Both the position numbers and the translations under genes were made by a program. A stretch of DNA of 64,000 nucleotides from Tipula vernalis (Eukaryota; Arthropoda; Insecta; Diptera; Tipulidae): assembly GCA_958295665.1 (NCBI GenBank), contig OY282560.1:272106177-272170176 (forward strand), read 5' to 3'. The notes under the pieces were generated by a model. It was not told where the DNA came from. It was given only the letters and a program-made list of their open reading frames with translations, and made no database searches. Positions 10,885 to 20,697 of this stretch are shown here, in pieces (the stretch's first letter is position 1; each line of letters begins with the position of its first letter).

Positions 10885-12879
10885 ATGCCTAAGTATAAAT
10901 TGTTACAAGATCTTTCAAAACAATCGATTAAACGACGCCTTTTTAACCCAAACACAAAACAATTATCTGAGGAACTTACGAATCATGATATTGATAAATC
11001 TTCTACTAGCACGGATTTAAATTTTTTACCAAGCCAAATTTCGTGTATGCTTGATGAGCAGTCTACCAATCAAACATTAAATATTGAGTTAAACGACGAA
11101 GAAAATGACCAAGAAGTATTGTCCGATTTTGATGGAGAAGATACTGAACTAACAAATAACTCTAAAATGGTAGATTTCTTGCATACTTGGGCAGTTAAAT
11201 ATGCTATAAAATCAAACGCTTTAAATGAACTATTGGTATTCGTTAAGTCACTGGGATACACTGTACCTTCTGATAGCAGAACGCTTTTGAACACCCCAAC
11301 AAATAGAATTACATTAGAATGCTCTCCAGGCAAATACGTCCATATCGGATGCACTTCCGTTTTTGAAGCTTTTTTGAATGATAATGAAACACTTCCATCC
11401 GAAATTGTTTTAGATATAAATATTGATGGTTTGCCTATAACCAAAAGCAACCAAAGTTGTTTTTGGCCCATTTTGGGTAAAATATATAATTCTAAGTACA
11501 AAAATGTGTTCGTAATTGGAATTTATCATGGTTATAACAAACCAAAAGATTTTAATAAATATTTAAGGCCCCTTGTCGATGAACTTAAAATATATCAGTC
11601 AGATGGGTACATATGGAAAAATAATAAAATTTTTGTTAAAATTAGAGCGATAATATGTGACGCACCAGCACGCTCCAGTATTCTTGGTACAAAATCCCAC
11701 AATGGATATTTTGGTTGCCTGAAATGCAATGTAGAGGGCGAATACATAAAAAATAGGATGACTTTTCCTATTAATGCAACAACACAGAAAAGAACTGATA
11801 GTTCTTTTCGAAATAGAGAAAATTTAGAACACCATAGATTTAACACTATATTAGAAGAATTTCCAATCGATATGGTAAAAACTTTTCCATTGGATTACAT
11901 GCATTTAGTCTGCCTTGGGGTTATGAAGAAACTACTTCAGATGTGGGTTTGTGGAGACCCCAAATCACTTCTACCTGCAGCAAGTATACAACAAATATCA
12001 GCAACACTTTCTATAATATCTAACACCCAACCATCGGAATTTCAACGAAAAATACGAAGTTTATCTGACCTGTCCTATTTTAAGGCTACAGAGTTTCGTG
12101 TATTTTTGTTATACAGTGGCCCATTTGTATTAAAAAACATATTAGCAGCTGATAAATATGATAATTTTCTTTCACTACACACTGGAATCCTTATTTTATG
12201 TCATCCAGAATTTTGTAAAACTAAAACGAATATTGCAACTGATATTCTGAAACATTTCATTGAAGGAGTAAAATATCTGTACGGAGCGCATCATTTAATA
12301 TACAATATACACAGCTTATCACATTTGGCAGAAAGTGTGGAAGAATTTGGTAATTTGGATGAATTTTCTGCTTTTCAATTTGAATCGTATATGTATAAGA
12401 TTAAATGTATGCTTAGAAAACCAAACCAACCACTAGCACAATTATGCAATAGGATTTCCGAAATATCCGACGTCAACTTGAATCAAAATAAATTAAGATT
12501 AACCTATCCTGTTCTAAAAAAGCGAGTAAATAAAGATGGAAAAATATATTACTATCGAATTATATTTGAAAGTGCCGAATTTGACAGTACCGAAAGAAAT
12601 AGATGGTTTCTTACAAAAGATAAAGCAATTATAAAATTTGAATATGCAGAGATATTTGAAACAACAACGATTATTTGGGGTAAACAAATGGAAACCACCT
12701 CGGACTTCTACAAAGTGCCAATTTCATCAAGCAAACTAGATATTTATCAGACATCATTGAACAGTCAAGATATTATCCAACAATTCAATGTTAAAGACAT
12801 ACACAAGAAGTTGTTTGGAATGAGAAATAATAATGATGGATTTTACGTTTTTTTTCCACTCCTTCACTTCATTAATTAA
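10885..12879 (+). CDS. Transposase, Transposase_21 (CACTA/EnSpm TNP2)-like
   Basis: The frame is open for 664 residues from the first in-frame ATG at 10885 (MPKYKLL). The frame extends upstream only through a non-ATG start, and a splice-acceptor-like TATTTTAG lies just before, so a 5' exon is possible. Motifs follow the TNP2 order. DINIDGLPI is the first-Asp region. LRPLVDELKIY comes next, then CDAPARSSILGTK followed by GYFGCLKCNVEG with a CxxC. FPLDYMHLVCLGVMKKLL corresponds to DVMH. YFKATEFRVFLLYSGP and HSLSHLAESVEEFG follow, and FQFESYMYKIK is DUF4218-like with the likely catalytic Glu. It should excise and integrate the element in the nucleus. No stop or frameshift is visible, so it may be functional. 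Family assignment rests on motif memory, not on a search. Confidence 0.8.
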   Translation: MPKYKLLQDLSKQSIKRRLFNPNTKQLSEELTNHDIDKSSTSTDLNFLPSQISCMLDEQSTNQTLNIELNDEENDQEVLSDFDGEDTELTNNSKMVDFLHTWAVKYAIKSNALNELLVFVKSLGYTVPSDSRTLLNTPTNRITLECSPGKYVHIGCTSVFEAFLNDNETLPSEIVLDINIDGLPITKSNQSCFWPILGKIYNSKYKNVFVIGIYHGYNKPKDFNKYLRPLVDELKIYQSDGYIWKNNKIFVKIRAIICDAPARSSILGTKSHNGYFGCLKCNVEGEYIKNRMTFPINATTQKRTDSSFRNRENLEHHRFNTILEEFPIDMVKTFPLDYMHLVCLGVMKKLLQMWVCGDPKSLLPAASIQQISATLSIISNTQPSEFQRKIRSLSDLSYFKATEFRVFLLYSGPFVLKNILAADKYDNFLSLHTGILILCHPEFCKTKTNIATDILKHFIEGVKYLYGAHHLIYNIHSLSHLAESVEEFGNLDEFSAFQFESYMYKIKCMLRKPNQPLAQLCNRISEISDVNLNQNKLRLTYPVLKKRVNKDGKIYYYRIIFESAEFDSTERNRWFLTKDKAIIKFEYAEIFETTTIIWGKQMETTSDFYKVPISSSKLDIYQTSLNSQDIIQQFNVKDIHKKLFGMRNNNDGFYVFFPLLHFIN

Positions 12880-12929
12880 AATTTTTAAATACTTTAACTT
12901 ACATATTTACAATTTATTTTTTAGCAACT

Positions 12930-14269
12930 ATGTATTCCGTTATTGAGACAATAAGCAAAGAGGGTAAAAAGGAAGTATCTGTTGTGTGCACACATTGGAT
13001 TAAAGATGGAACAGTAGCTTGGCCAAAACAGTATAAACAAGCAATTAAAAAAAAATTTGATCCAGACCAGAATTGGGAAAAATTTGGTTGTAAATTATTA
13101 AAAACTAACATCACTAACTACCATGAGGCAAAGCAAAAAGAAAAATTTTTTGCGGATTTTTCCAATTCTGAATGCGATGAGGAGGCCAACAGACAACGTA
13201 AAAGACCTTTCGAGGTTGTGGATTTCAACGACAAGTTTGAGCAACCGTCACCTAAATTACTAGCAGTGGGATCAATAAATGATAAAGACGAAATCGACAT
13301 CAATACACAGACCAATAATATAATATTAGAATTCAATAACATTGACAACAATTTGCATTTACCACCCTTACAGCCAATAACATTCGATAATACTCAAACA
13401 GAACTGCTTGAAATTACATCAGAAACAGTTGCATATGAATCTAATAGTATCATTAGAGAGTCAAACCATATCACTGGTACTCCGGTATACAGATCAAACT
13501 GTTACATCGCGGATTCAAACCAAAACAAAGAAAATTATAACACCGACAAAAACTCAGAAAAATTAAAGAAGTTGCAAGAACACATCAAAAAAAATAAATT
13601 ACTTATAAAAGAAAATAAATCAAAGATAACAATTGTTTTGGAAAACCAACAAAAACTACTGGCAAACCAAGCAGATATTAAAGAGGTGTTGCAGGTGATA
13701 ATGAATACACTACCAAAAAAAAATCAAAACCCTATATTTAAAGATAACAGTTTCATATTTCCAAAACTACCCATAACCAATGTCGAACACCTTGTGTTGT
13801 TAAACACCAAATTAACATCGCAACCTTATATGGATCAAATGGTATAATAACTATAATTTACAATTAAATCAAATTATTTAATTATGTATGTTTAATTTTA
13901 TTTCAGACTCTCTACCTTTATAAATTTTCCGCTGAAAAAACAAATAAAACAGTGAAGAATTGCTTGGAACATTTATGCTCGTACGAGCTACTTTTGAAAT
14001 ATTCCTGGTCTGGCCAAAATTCCCTGTCAAAAGGTAAGAATTAATTAATGGTTATCTAGAAAATTTATAGATTTAATTTTCTTAATTTTTTTACTTCAGA
14101 TATCAATAAACATATTTTTGCCCAGCATGTTAACATTATCGAGCTAATGCGAAACGTGCACAATTATTTAAAAACCAGCAACGCTGTTGCAATTGAAATG
14201 ATTAACTCCAGCGTAAAAGAGTTCCTAAAGCGAGTTAATTTTCGGAATAAAAATCTTATTAGTAATTAA
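12930..14269 (+). CDS. DUF4806-type companion protein of the CACTA-like element (three exons)
   Basis: Exons are 12930-13841, 13907-14033 and 14100-14269, giving 402 residues. The two introns (65 and 66 bp) have GT...AG ends (GTATAA/TTTCAG and GTAAGA/CTTCAG) and keep the frame. The N-terminus (YSVIETISKEGKKEVSVV, HWIKDGTVAWP, then a YHEAKQKEK helix) matches the conserved start of insect DUF4806 proteins. A low-complexity middle and a Lys-rich coiled coil (about residues 210-265) follow. Exon 1 ends inside the FPKLPITNVEHLVLLNTKL motif that opens the C-terminal DUF4806 domain, which runs through exons 2 and 3 and ends NLISN. Its place directly after the transposase suggests a TNPA-like DNA-binding partner; that role is inference. 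No inactivating change is seen. Confidence 0.7.
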
Positions 14270-14356
14270 GCCAAATAGTAATAGTAACACAAAACTATAT
14301 TTGGTATTATTTTATTTTAATATTATATAATTAATATTATAATAAAAAAAAATTTA

Positions 14357-14755
14357 TGTAGTTAGTTTTAATGTACATACTCGTCCTTATGATGCCCTGA
14401 ATTTCATAATGCATATAATTTTAATCAATTTTTTGTGTTAAATTTTAAAAATTAAAATTATAAAGAATTATTAATCTATATTCGTGAATTTGATACTAAT
14501 GAAGTTATATTTAAAATAGTAAGGCGAAACTAATAGCTTAAAAATAAGGCTTTAAATAAATAAATAAATGTAAATATATATATATATATATATATTAATA
14601 ATTAGTTGTAATGTACTCGTACTTATGAATTATGATGCACTGAATTTTATAATGAATATAATTTTCCTAAACTTTTTTGAATTAAAATTATAAAGATTTA
14701 TTTATTTATATCCCTGAACTTTATAGTAATGAAGTTATATTTAAAAGGAAAAAGA
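14357..14755 (+). repeat. Direct duplication downstream of the DUF4806 gene
   Basis: 14357-14520 and 14596-14755 are diverged direct copies offset about 241 bp. They share TAATGTAC, ACTCGT, CTTATGATG, TGAATTT and TAATGAAGTTATATTTAAAA blocks. A (TA)n run at about 14574-14595 separates them. I read this as the right subterminal region of the CACTA-like element. Confidence 0.65.
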
Positions 14756-14970
14756 ATGTAGGACAAACACCATGTAAGTCGTACAACAGATCGTCAGTGC
14801 AACATAGCGTTAACCTGCTACCCACAAAAAGATGTTTTTAATTAGTTAAATTTTTTCCTTTTATACTTTTTATTAGTATTTTAACTGTAAGATAGTGGAC
14901 AATTTCCAAACATTGTGAATCGCGCTTTTTTGTTATTAAAGACAGATAAGTTTAACCTTTCCTTCCCGAG

Positions 14971-15385
14971 CGGTTAATTGTTAGAAAGCTTATACTGACA
15001 TATAATCGGCAATTGGGCTGTAAATCAACGAGTGGTTTTCGTTCAGTCGTTTGGACCAACTTTCGGTTTTCCAAAACTCAGTTTTTACTTCTACCAAACA
15101 CCGTGAAATTTCCTTTACTGGATGGTTCATGGTCCGAAAAGATAACTTACATTTTATCGTCCATTGAACTGTAAAAGAACTCACAGTCCTCGATCAGTCG
15201 TTTGGGCCTCCTTGAGGTGTTCCAAAGCATGTTTTTTACTTCTACCAAAAACCGTAAAATTTCGTATACTGGGATGGTTAATTGTCAGAAAAGCTGTCTT
15301 ACATTTTATCGTCCATTAAACTGTAAAACAACGCACGGTCTTCGTTCAGTCATTTGGTACCGCCCAAGGTGTTCCAAAACTCGGT
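14971..15385 (+). repeat. Minisatellite with 151-152 bp period, about 2.7 copies
   Basis: The block CTGTAAA..AAC...GGT(C/T)TTCGTTCAGTC.TTTGG recurs at 15018, 15169 and 15321. Within each unit a TTTTTACTTCTACCAAA block and a TTACATTTTATCGTCCATT block recur. A partial unit precedes from about 14971. Identity is perhaps 75-85 percent. No coding capacity. Confidence 0.8.
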
Positions 15386-15780
15386 TTTTTTACAGTACTT
15401 GAGGAAAGAAAAGTCTACCAAAAACCTGTGTGGTCCTCAGTCCCTCATCGGTTATTTTCCAATCCCAAATATTCAAATTGTTTGTCGGGGAAGTTAATCA
15501 ATTATTTCTAAACATTATTTATTAAATTTAAATCTGTAAAAAAAAATAATTAATTAATAAATTAACTTCTAATTTAATCAAAGAAGATTTATTAATATAA
15601 GTATGTATCTGAAAATTAGTCTGGAAAATGTTTAAATAATTGTGTAGATATACTGAATAAATATGAATTGCACCCAAAACTTTGAAAAAGGTTATAAAAA
15701 TAAATTTGAATCTCAGTATTAAGAATGAACGCATTATTCACTCCTCTAAATTTATCTGCTGCTTTAGTCGTCCGAGCTAC
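15386..15780. other. No feature recognised
   Basis: AT-rich, with a short minus-strand frame rich in Phe and Ile that is not credible as a gene. Confidence 0.5.
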
Positions 15781-15877
15781 CATTGATTTTAAGTGGGCTT
15801 ATGTTAAGTGGTTTGAAGAGGAATTAGATAGATATCAATAGTCAAAACACTTAACATAATCCCACTTAAAGTCAATG
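15781..15877. repeat. Hairpin with 30-bp arms (MITE or pre-miRNA-like fold)
   Basis: Arms 15781-15810 and 15848-15877 match at 28 of 30 positions after reverse complementing, with a 37-nt spacer. The dimensions (97 nt, near-perfect 30-bp stem) suit either a tiny MITE or a precursor-miRNA-like hairpin. The sequence alone does not decide. Confidence 0.6.
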
Positions 15878-16597
15878 AATGTGTTACAATAATATAGAAA
15901 GCCTCATTACCCCTCAGTCCTCATAAAACCATTTTCATTTATTACAACCAACATCCACCCAACTCCCTGCAGCCAAATCCTCACTTGCATATTGAACAAT
16001 CCAGCGATCACACTGTAATTGCTCCATGTAAAGTTAATTTTGAATTTTCATTCCGTCAGATCATACAGGTACGGGTATTAAAATCGTTAGGCCGTCACTA
16101 ATTTCGTTATATACTTATTTACAACCAGTACTACTCCAAAGCAAAATTTAAAGAGTGGATACAGTTTATGTGGTGGTCTGAGTGGAAGTAGGTTATTTAT
16201 GTTTTCTGCAATAAATTGTTGTACTGTTTAAATTTAAGAAAAACATAAGAACAATCAAATTTTCTGAATTTCAATTTTTGTTTGCTTCGAAGCCAGTGAT
16301 TTTTATGCAGTTATTTTGCCTAATAAATTGTTATTATTATGCGACTGTACGTATGTTCCTGTAAATACCGTTGATTTTTTTGGTAAGAATGTCTAGTCAT
16401 TATGAACTTCTTAGTGATGTAATGGTTGGGATTCATTGTAGGGAGGGAAGTGCCACTACGCTGATGCTTCAGAAGATGGAGGCACTGTGATCAAACCATT
16501 TAGAACCTCAATAACGGTACATTGGGTAAGCTGGTGAACTGTCCGTGTTTTTTTCTTGTTTTTCGTCTGTATGGTTCTCGTTGCAACATTCTTGCAG
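15878..16597. other. No feature recognised
   Basis: Mixed-composition noncoding sequence. A GC-richer patch (16440-16540) precedes the exon-like island but holds no open frame worth naming. Confidence 0.4.
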
Positions 16598-16684
16598 CAC
16601 TTGCAAGCTTCATTTACGTTCGGTGAACAGGGACTCTCCTTCGACTGCTACCTAGCCGGAAAATGTGCTGCTGTCTCCGAGCAG
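16598..16684 (+). other. Isolated 87-bp exon-like island
   Basis: A polypyrimidine tract and acceptor (CAACATTCTTGCAG) end at 16597. A donor (GAGCAG|GTAAAT) follows at 16685. Between them lie 29 codons that are open in phase 0 and clearly GC-richer than the surroundings, reading HLQASFTFGEQGLSFDCYLA and onward to a Cys and VSEQ. It could be a microexon of a host gene whose introns fill this window, or a fragment of a transposon gene. I do not recognise the peptide. No second exon of similar quality was found. Confidence 0.35.
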
Positions 16685-17569
16685 GTAAATGGAGAATTTT
16701 TTCTGGTTAACACGCCTGGCGATTTGGAAAACATGTTTAAGTTAGATTGAACATGAAGTAGCAATAAGCCATAACGTGTTACACTCATCAAACCACCGGT
16801 TGGGTGCAAGAGATGAGCGTGGATATATAATGACCCCAGTATTGACTGAAATATACAGTCACTGCTTCATCCCTCTACAAATCATCTAACCCAATCCCGC
16901 TTAACTAAATGATAGTATTATGCTAATGAATACATACCAGAAGCAGTTTCTGACCAAGTGACAAATGACACTTTTTGCGACTTTGTACTAAAATTTTAAC
17001 TGCTATAAAATGGCAACTTAATTGTAAGTATTAAAAATTGACTTTGATCAAGTGATAAAAAATTGCCATTGATTTTAATGTCGGAGAGTTTGGTTCTGTG
17101 TGTTGTTTAAATTAAAAAAAAAAAATTAAAAAAAGGACAAATGTTTAGGTAAGCAAAAAAAAACTTTTGTGCAATACGAATTCTTAACTGCTTTAAACTT
17201 TTGTAAATGTCTTAGTTTATTTCATAAGAATCGTAAATTTAGGTAAAAAATATCTAAAAACCGTCACTCCATCCGAATTGACCCAAGTTGCAGAAAGCCT
17301 TTCGAGAAATCCGATTTGTAAAAATATTACAAAATCATGGGTTCAGCCCTCAATATACATATAAAGCGTTAAATCAATTAATATAATCTTTATTCGCAAT
17401 TTCGTGGTGCAGAGCATTTTGTTTTTCAACATTTCATGTTTCATACTTGTAAGATTTTCCCTCTCGGGACTTGAAAAATGCAATTCTTAACTTAGAAGGC
17501 GGTGGAAACATTTGAAAATTAAAAAAGTTGGCTAAACCTACTTGTTCTAATTAAGTATTTTTAATTGGA
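16685..17569. other. No feature recognised
   Basis: AT-rich noncoding sequence with A runs around 17115-17160. Confidence 0.5.
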
Positions 17570-18015
17570 CATGTAGGTAGATTCTGGTTTAGTGAGATGG
17601 AATAAAATGGAATGAGATTCTTTATTATTTCGAATTTCGATTTCTCACTGAATAATTTCATTCAACAAATTTGTATTCTGGTTTTCTTTGCGAGGTAATT
17701 TATTTATTACTAGATCTAAATCGAATAAAATGTCAAAATTGAATTAAATTCGTATTAAATATTTTAAGGAACGATAGGTTTTATATGTTGTAAAGAAATA
17801 CGAATAAGCTTAATACGATTGACGAACAAAGATTTTCGCGATAATCTCAGATAGCGATTTAAATTTCATTATCACTTTATAATAAATAATTCTATCTCAC
17901 AACTAGATTACGATATTCAAATTAAATAAGACACCGTCTTGTGACAGACTCAAAGAAATAACCACGTAATCTCGCATGCGCCAGTATAGTTGGTACTTGG
18001 CGGGGTGTTAATAGG

Positions 18016-18992
18016 TGCTACACACGATCCAACTTGGTTGTCTACAGACATTTTTGTTTTGTTTTCGTTTTAAAATTTATTTGTGGGTTAACACTAGAAC
18101 TACCGACCCGTCAAAATGACGGATTTACATTTATTGAATTTATTTTGTTTTATTATTATGTAAGAATTATTTTAGAAATTTATGATGACTTTTAATATGG
18201 CAATAAAGTAATTATATTGAAAATCATCAAAAATTTCCAAAACAATTCTAATATAATAATTAAAAAAATGAATTCAATAAATGTAAATCGGTCATTTAGA
18301 CCGGTCGGTAGTTCTAGTTAAGATATGGTAATGAGAGAGATTGGTAATGAAAAATGATTTTTTCTTAAGATAAGATAATGAGATCGTAACACTATGAAAA
18401 GGACAAATTAAATGAATTAAATTTTTACTTATTAGTACAAAATAATTGTATTTACTCGTAAATGCATTGCCAAAAACGAAATACATACATACATATGTAC
18501 ATAAATTCATAAATACATAAATATTCCTCTTCTCTTATACAAAAAAAAAATGAATTTTTTTTTTTTATATCTTTTCTGTTGTTTAGTTGTTTACCCTATG
18601 AAATTCTTAACATAAATGACGAAATATTGTCCGACAACAATACATACACACCATCCAACTTGGTTGGTTGGTTGGTCGGTTGGATGGAATTTCCATCCGA
18701 CACATCCAACTTAATTTTATCGGACCGGCATGCATACACACCATCCAATTTTACATCCAACCCAACCAAATCGGACCAACCAACCAAGCAAATTGGATCG
18801 TGTGTAGCGCCTATTAGTTAGCGCTTTTGTTATCTTAACAAAAAATCATTTTTCATTACCGATCTCATTACCTTATCTTAACTCATCAATAAATTTTAAA
18901 ACGAAAACAACAAAACAAAAATCAAAAAATCGGATGATATCCAATATGGTCGGGCCGACCGTCGGTCCAACAAGTTGGATCGTGTGTAGCAG
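18016..18992. mobile_element. Fold-back element with CTACACACGATCCAACTTG ends
   Basis: GCTACACACGATCCAACTTG starts near 18017. Its reverse complement occurs near 18969-18990, and a variant (AATTGGATCGTGTGTAGC) near 18791-18808. The arms continue inward: TTTTGTTTTCGTTTTAAAAT and TGGTAATGA, ATGAAAAATGATTTTTT, TTAAGATAA blocks at 18050-18375 are mirrored at 18825-18915. The centre (about 18640-18815) is itself a small palindromic element rich in CATCCAAC and GTTGG, probably a later insertion of a related family. No transposase is encoded. Confidence 0.6.
18092..18317. mobile_element. piggyBac-type MITE, 226 bp, TTAA target duplication
   Basis: TIRs begin CACTAGAACTACCGACC (left) and CTAGAACTACCGACCGG (right, reverse complement). 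Near-perfect inverted similarity extends about 45 bp inward, to ATTCAATAAATGTAAATC. The flanks are TTAA at 18088-18091 and 18318-18321. The partner arm of the host fold-back element, near 18880, keeps the uninserted site with a single TTAA (GAGTTAAGATAAGG), which proves the insertion and the TTAA duplication. TTAA is the piggyBac superfamily signature. Confidence 0.8.
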
Positions 18993-19528
18993 TAATTTAA
19001 GAGTTTTATTGATGAACTGCAGATTTTTCTTGATCAACGCCACAAAATACATAGTTTACCGTTTATTTGCGAATATTCATAACAAATCGATTCAAAATGT
19101 CTTTGAAGTACGCTTGTAAGCGGTATCATTGAAGATTTCATTAAGTAAATATTTTATTTCAGCTTCAAATTCCGTGACGAGAAAATTTGACGTTTTATCT
19201 CACATACGCGGGACTTATGTTCTCATTTCACTGAACCAGAATGCAAAAATCTCGTTTAGTATAAAATTTCATCTCACGAAAAAATTTCATCAAACCGGAA
19301 TCTACTTATGTACTGATTCTGGAATTATAAAATTCAAATTATTTCATTTTCCTGCTTGCTACATGAATTTTTTTGAAAACACAAAAGAACTTAATATAAA
19401 ATACTGAAATCAGAATCAGGTTCATTAGATTACATTTTGAGATTTTTTATTTGAAAGTTTGTTTAATTCAACCGTTTCAGGTTGCTTATAGAATAACTCA
19501 TTAATTTTTTTTTTAAAGAGCTAAAAAA

Positions 19529-19550
19529 ACGAGCTTAAGCTTAAGCTCGT
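19529..19550. repeat. 22-bp perfect palindrome
   Basis: The sequence centred on AAGCTTAAGCTT-like bases reads identically on both strands, with ACGAGC at one end and GCTCGT at the other. It could be a dimeric protein-binding site or a MITE footprint. Only the symmetry is certain. Confidence 0.6.
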
Positions 19551-19950
19551 GATGAATATTCGGTAAAGTAACTAGAGCTTAAAATTTCAAATGATTGTAA
19601 CGTTACAGAAAATCCAATTAATCTAATTATGTCAATTAAACTTAAAATTTATACCTTATTTAAAATCTCATCCTAAATTTTTTTCGAAGTTTGCTAGAGG
19701 AAGATACAAAAATTTATATTTAGATTCAGTTTTGAGGAATTTATATTAATTTTTTCTCTCTCGCCTATCCCCTCACAACACACTCCCAAGTTCAACATTT
19801 CACCAGTGTTTATTCCATCCCATTTCAACCCTTAATATAACAAACGCAACAAAAGACAAACCCTAAGTGTTTTGCATTGGTTCACTACAGGTAAATTGAA
19901 AAAAGAGTTACTTAAAAGAGCTGTGACTGAGCACTATATCCTATCCAGCT

Positions 19951-20158
19951 CCAACTCAACTCCCACTCAACTTTAACTGAACCCGCAAATTGATCGCTAA
20001 CATAACCAGCAAATTAACCCCAAATTTAATGCCCAATTCAAGAATCAAACCAGCATATATCAAAAATTCGTAAATATTTTTGTATCCAACCCCAACTCAA
20101 CTCCAACTCAACTGTAACTCAACCCGCAAATTGACCCCTAACTTAACCTTCAAATTAA
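19951..20158 (+). repeat. Direct duplication, 141-bp offset, pyrimidine-rich
   Basis: CCAACTCAACTC...CAACT.TAACT.AACCCGCAAATTGA..CCTAAC at about 19951-20010 recurs at 20092-20150. Inside each copy CAACTC is itself iterated. No coding sense. Confidence 0.6.
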
Positions 20159-20358
20159 GCTGTGACATATTGTAACCATCATTCTTCTCGCTTCGGTAGA
20201 ATAACTGTACTCCTCTGACAAAATACAAAATTTGCAACAAGCCAGCTAAAACCGTTATTTTATCGAAAATGCAAAAAAGCGAAAAAGAAAGTCAGCACGG
20301 ATGTGTATAAAACACGGAATATCTGGCCATCCGTGCTATGGTTAAAAATAATAATAAA

Positions 20359-20697
20359 ACCAGTGCTGGGATGTTCTAACATCACTATTTTCGATATTCG
20401 ATACGCTTTATGTCTCTTTTTTCAAGAACAAAATCGCATTATCTTTCACAATTATTGTCTAAGTATTTTCGATTCAGCCTGCTATTTATTCATCACTTTA
20501 TCACTACAAAAATTTTTTGTGATACTTTGTCGATTATGTTGAAAAAGGATAGTAAAGAGTTTATTCTAATAGGCTGAGATCGCAATCGATGAGCGTAATT
20601 GAGGAAGCGAAATAATAGGCAACTTTGTTCATGAAAAAAGAGACATAAAGCGTATCGAATATCGAAAATAGTGATGTTAGAACATCCCAGCACTGGT
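20359..20697. mobile_element. Long-TIR MITE, 72-bp arms
   Basis: 20359-20430 and 20626-20697 are reverse complements with essentially one mismatch, starting ACCAGTGCTGGGATGTTCTA. Weaker pairing continues to the middle. A second, short inverted repeat (GCACGGATG/CATCCGTGC, 20295-20336) lies just outside on the left. The very high arm identity suggests recent insertion or arm homogenisation. No target duplication could be fixed. Confidence 0.75.

Larger units (their letters stand above)
9780..14760 (+). mobile_element. CACTA/EnSpm-like DNA transposon with two genes
   Basis: The unit is inferred from its content. An open Transposase_21-like gene (10885-12879) is followed 50 bp later by a spliced DUF4806-type gene (12930-14269) on the same strand. 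Both are flanked by internal repeats: diverged copies of a CCGTAAAAAGTCGGTTTAAA-like block on the left (about 9840, 10140, 10710) and a ~160-bp direct duplication on the right (14357-14520 and 14596-14755). Such subterminal repeats are common in this superfamily. I could not find convincing CACTA-type ends or a 2-3 bp target duplication, so both limits are approximate. Confidence 0.6.
17570..19430. mobile_element. Multiply nested inverted-repeat region
   Basis: An outer pair of related sequences, GTAGATTCTGGTTTAGTGA near 17577 and the reverse complement of a GTAGATTCCGGTTTGATGA-like block near 19310, brackets the region. ATTCTGGTT blocks are repeated inside each arm (17680 and about 19240). 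Within lie the CTACACACGATCC element and the piggyBac-type MITE described separately. It looks like a non-autonomous element that has collected insertions. No coding region. Confidence 0.45.
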
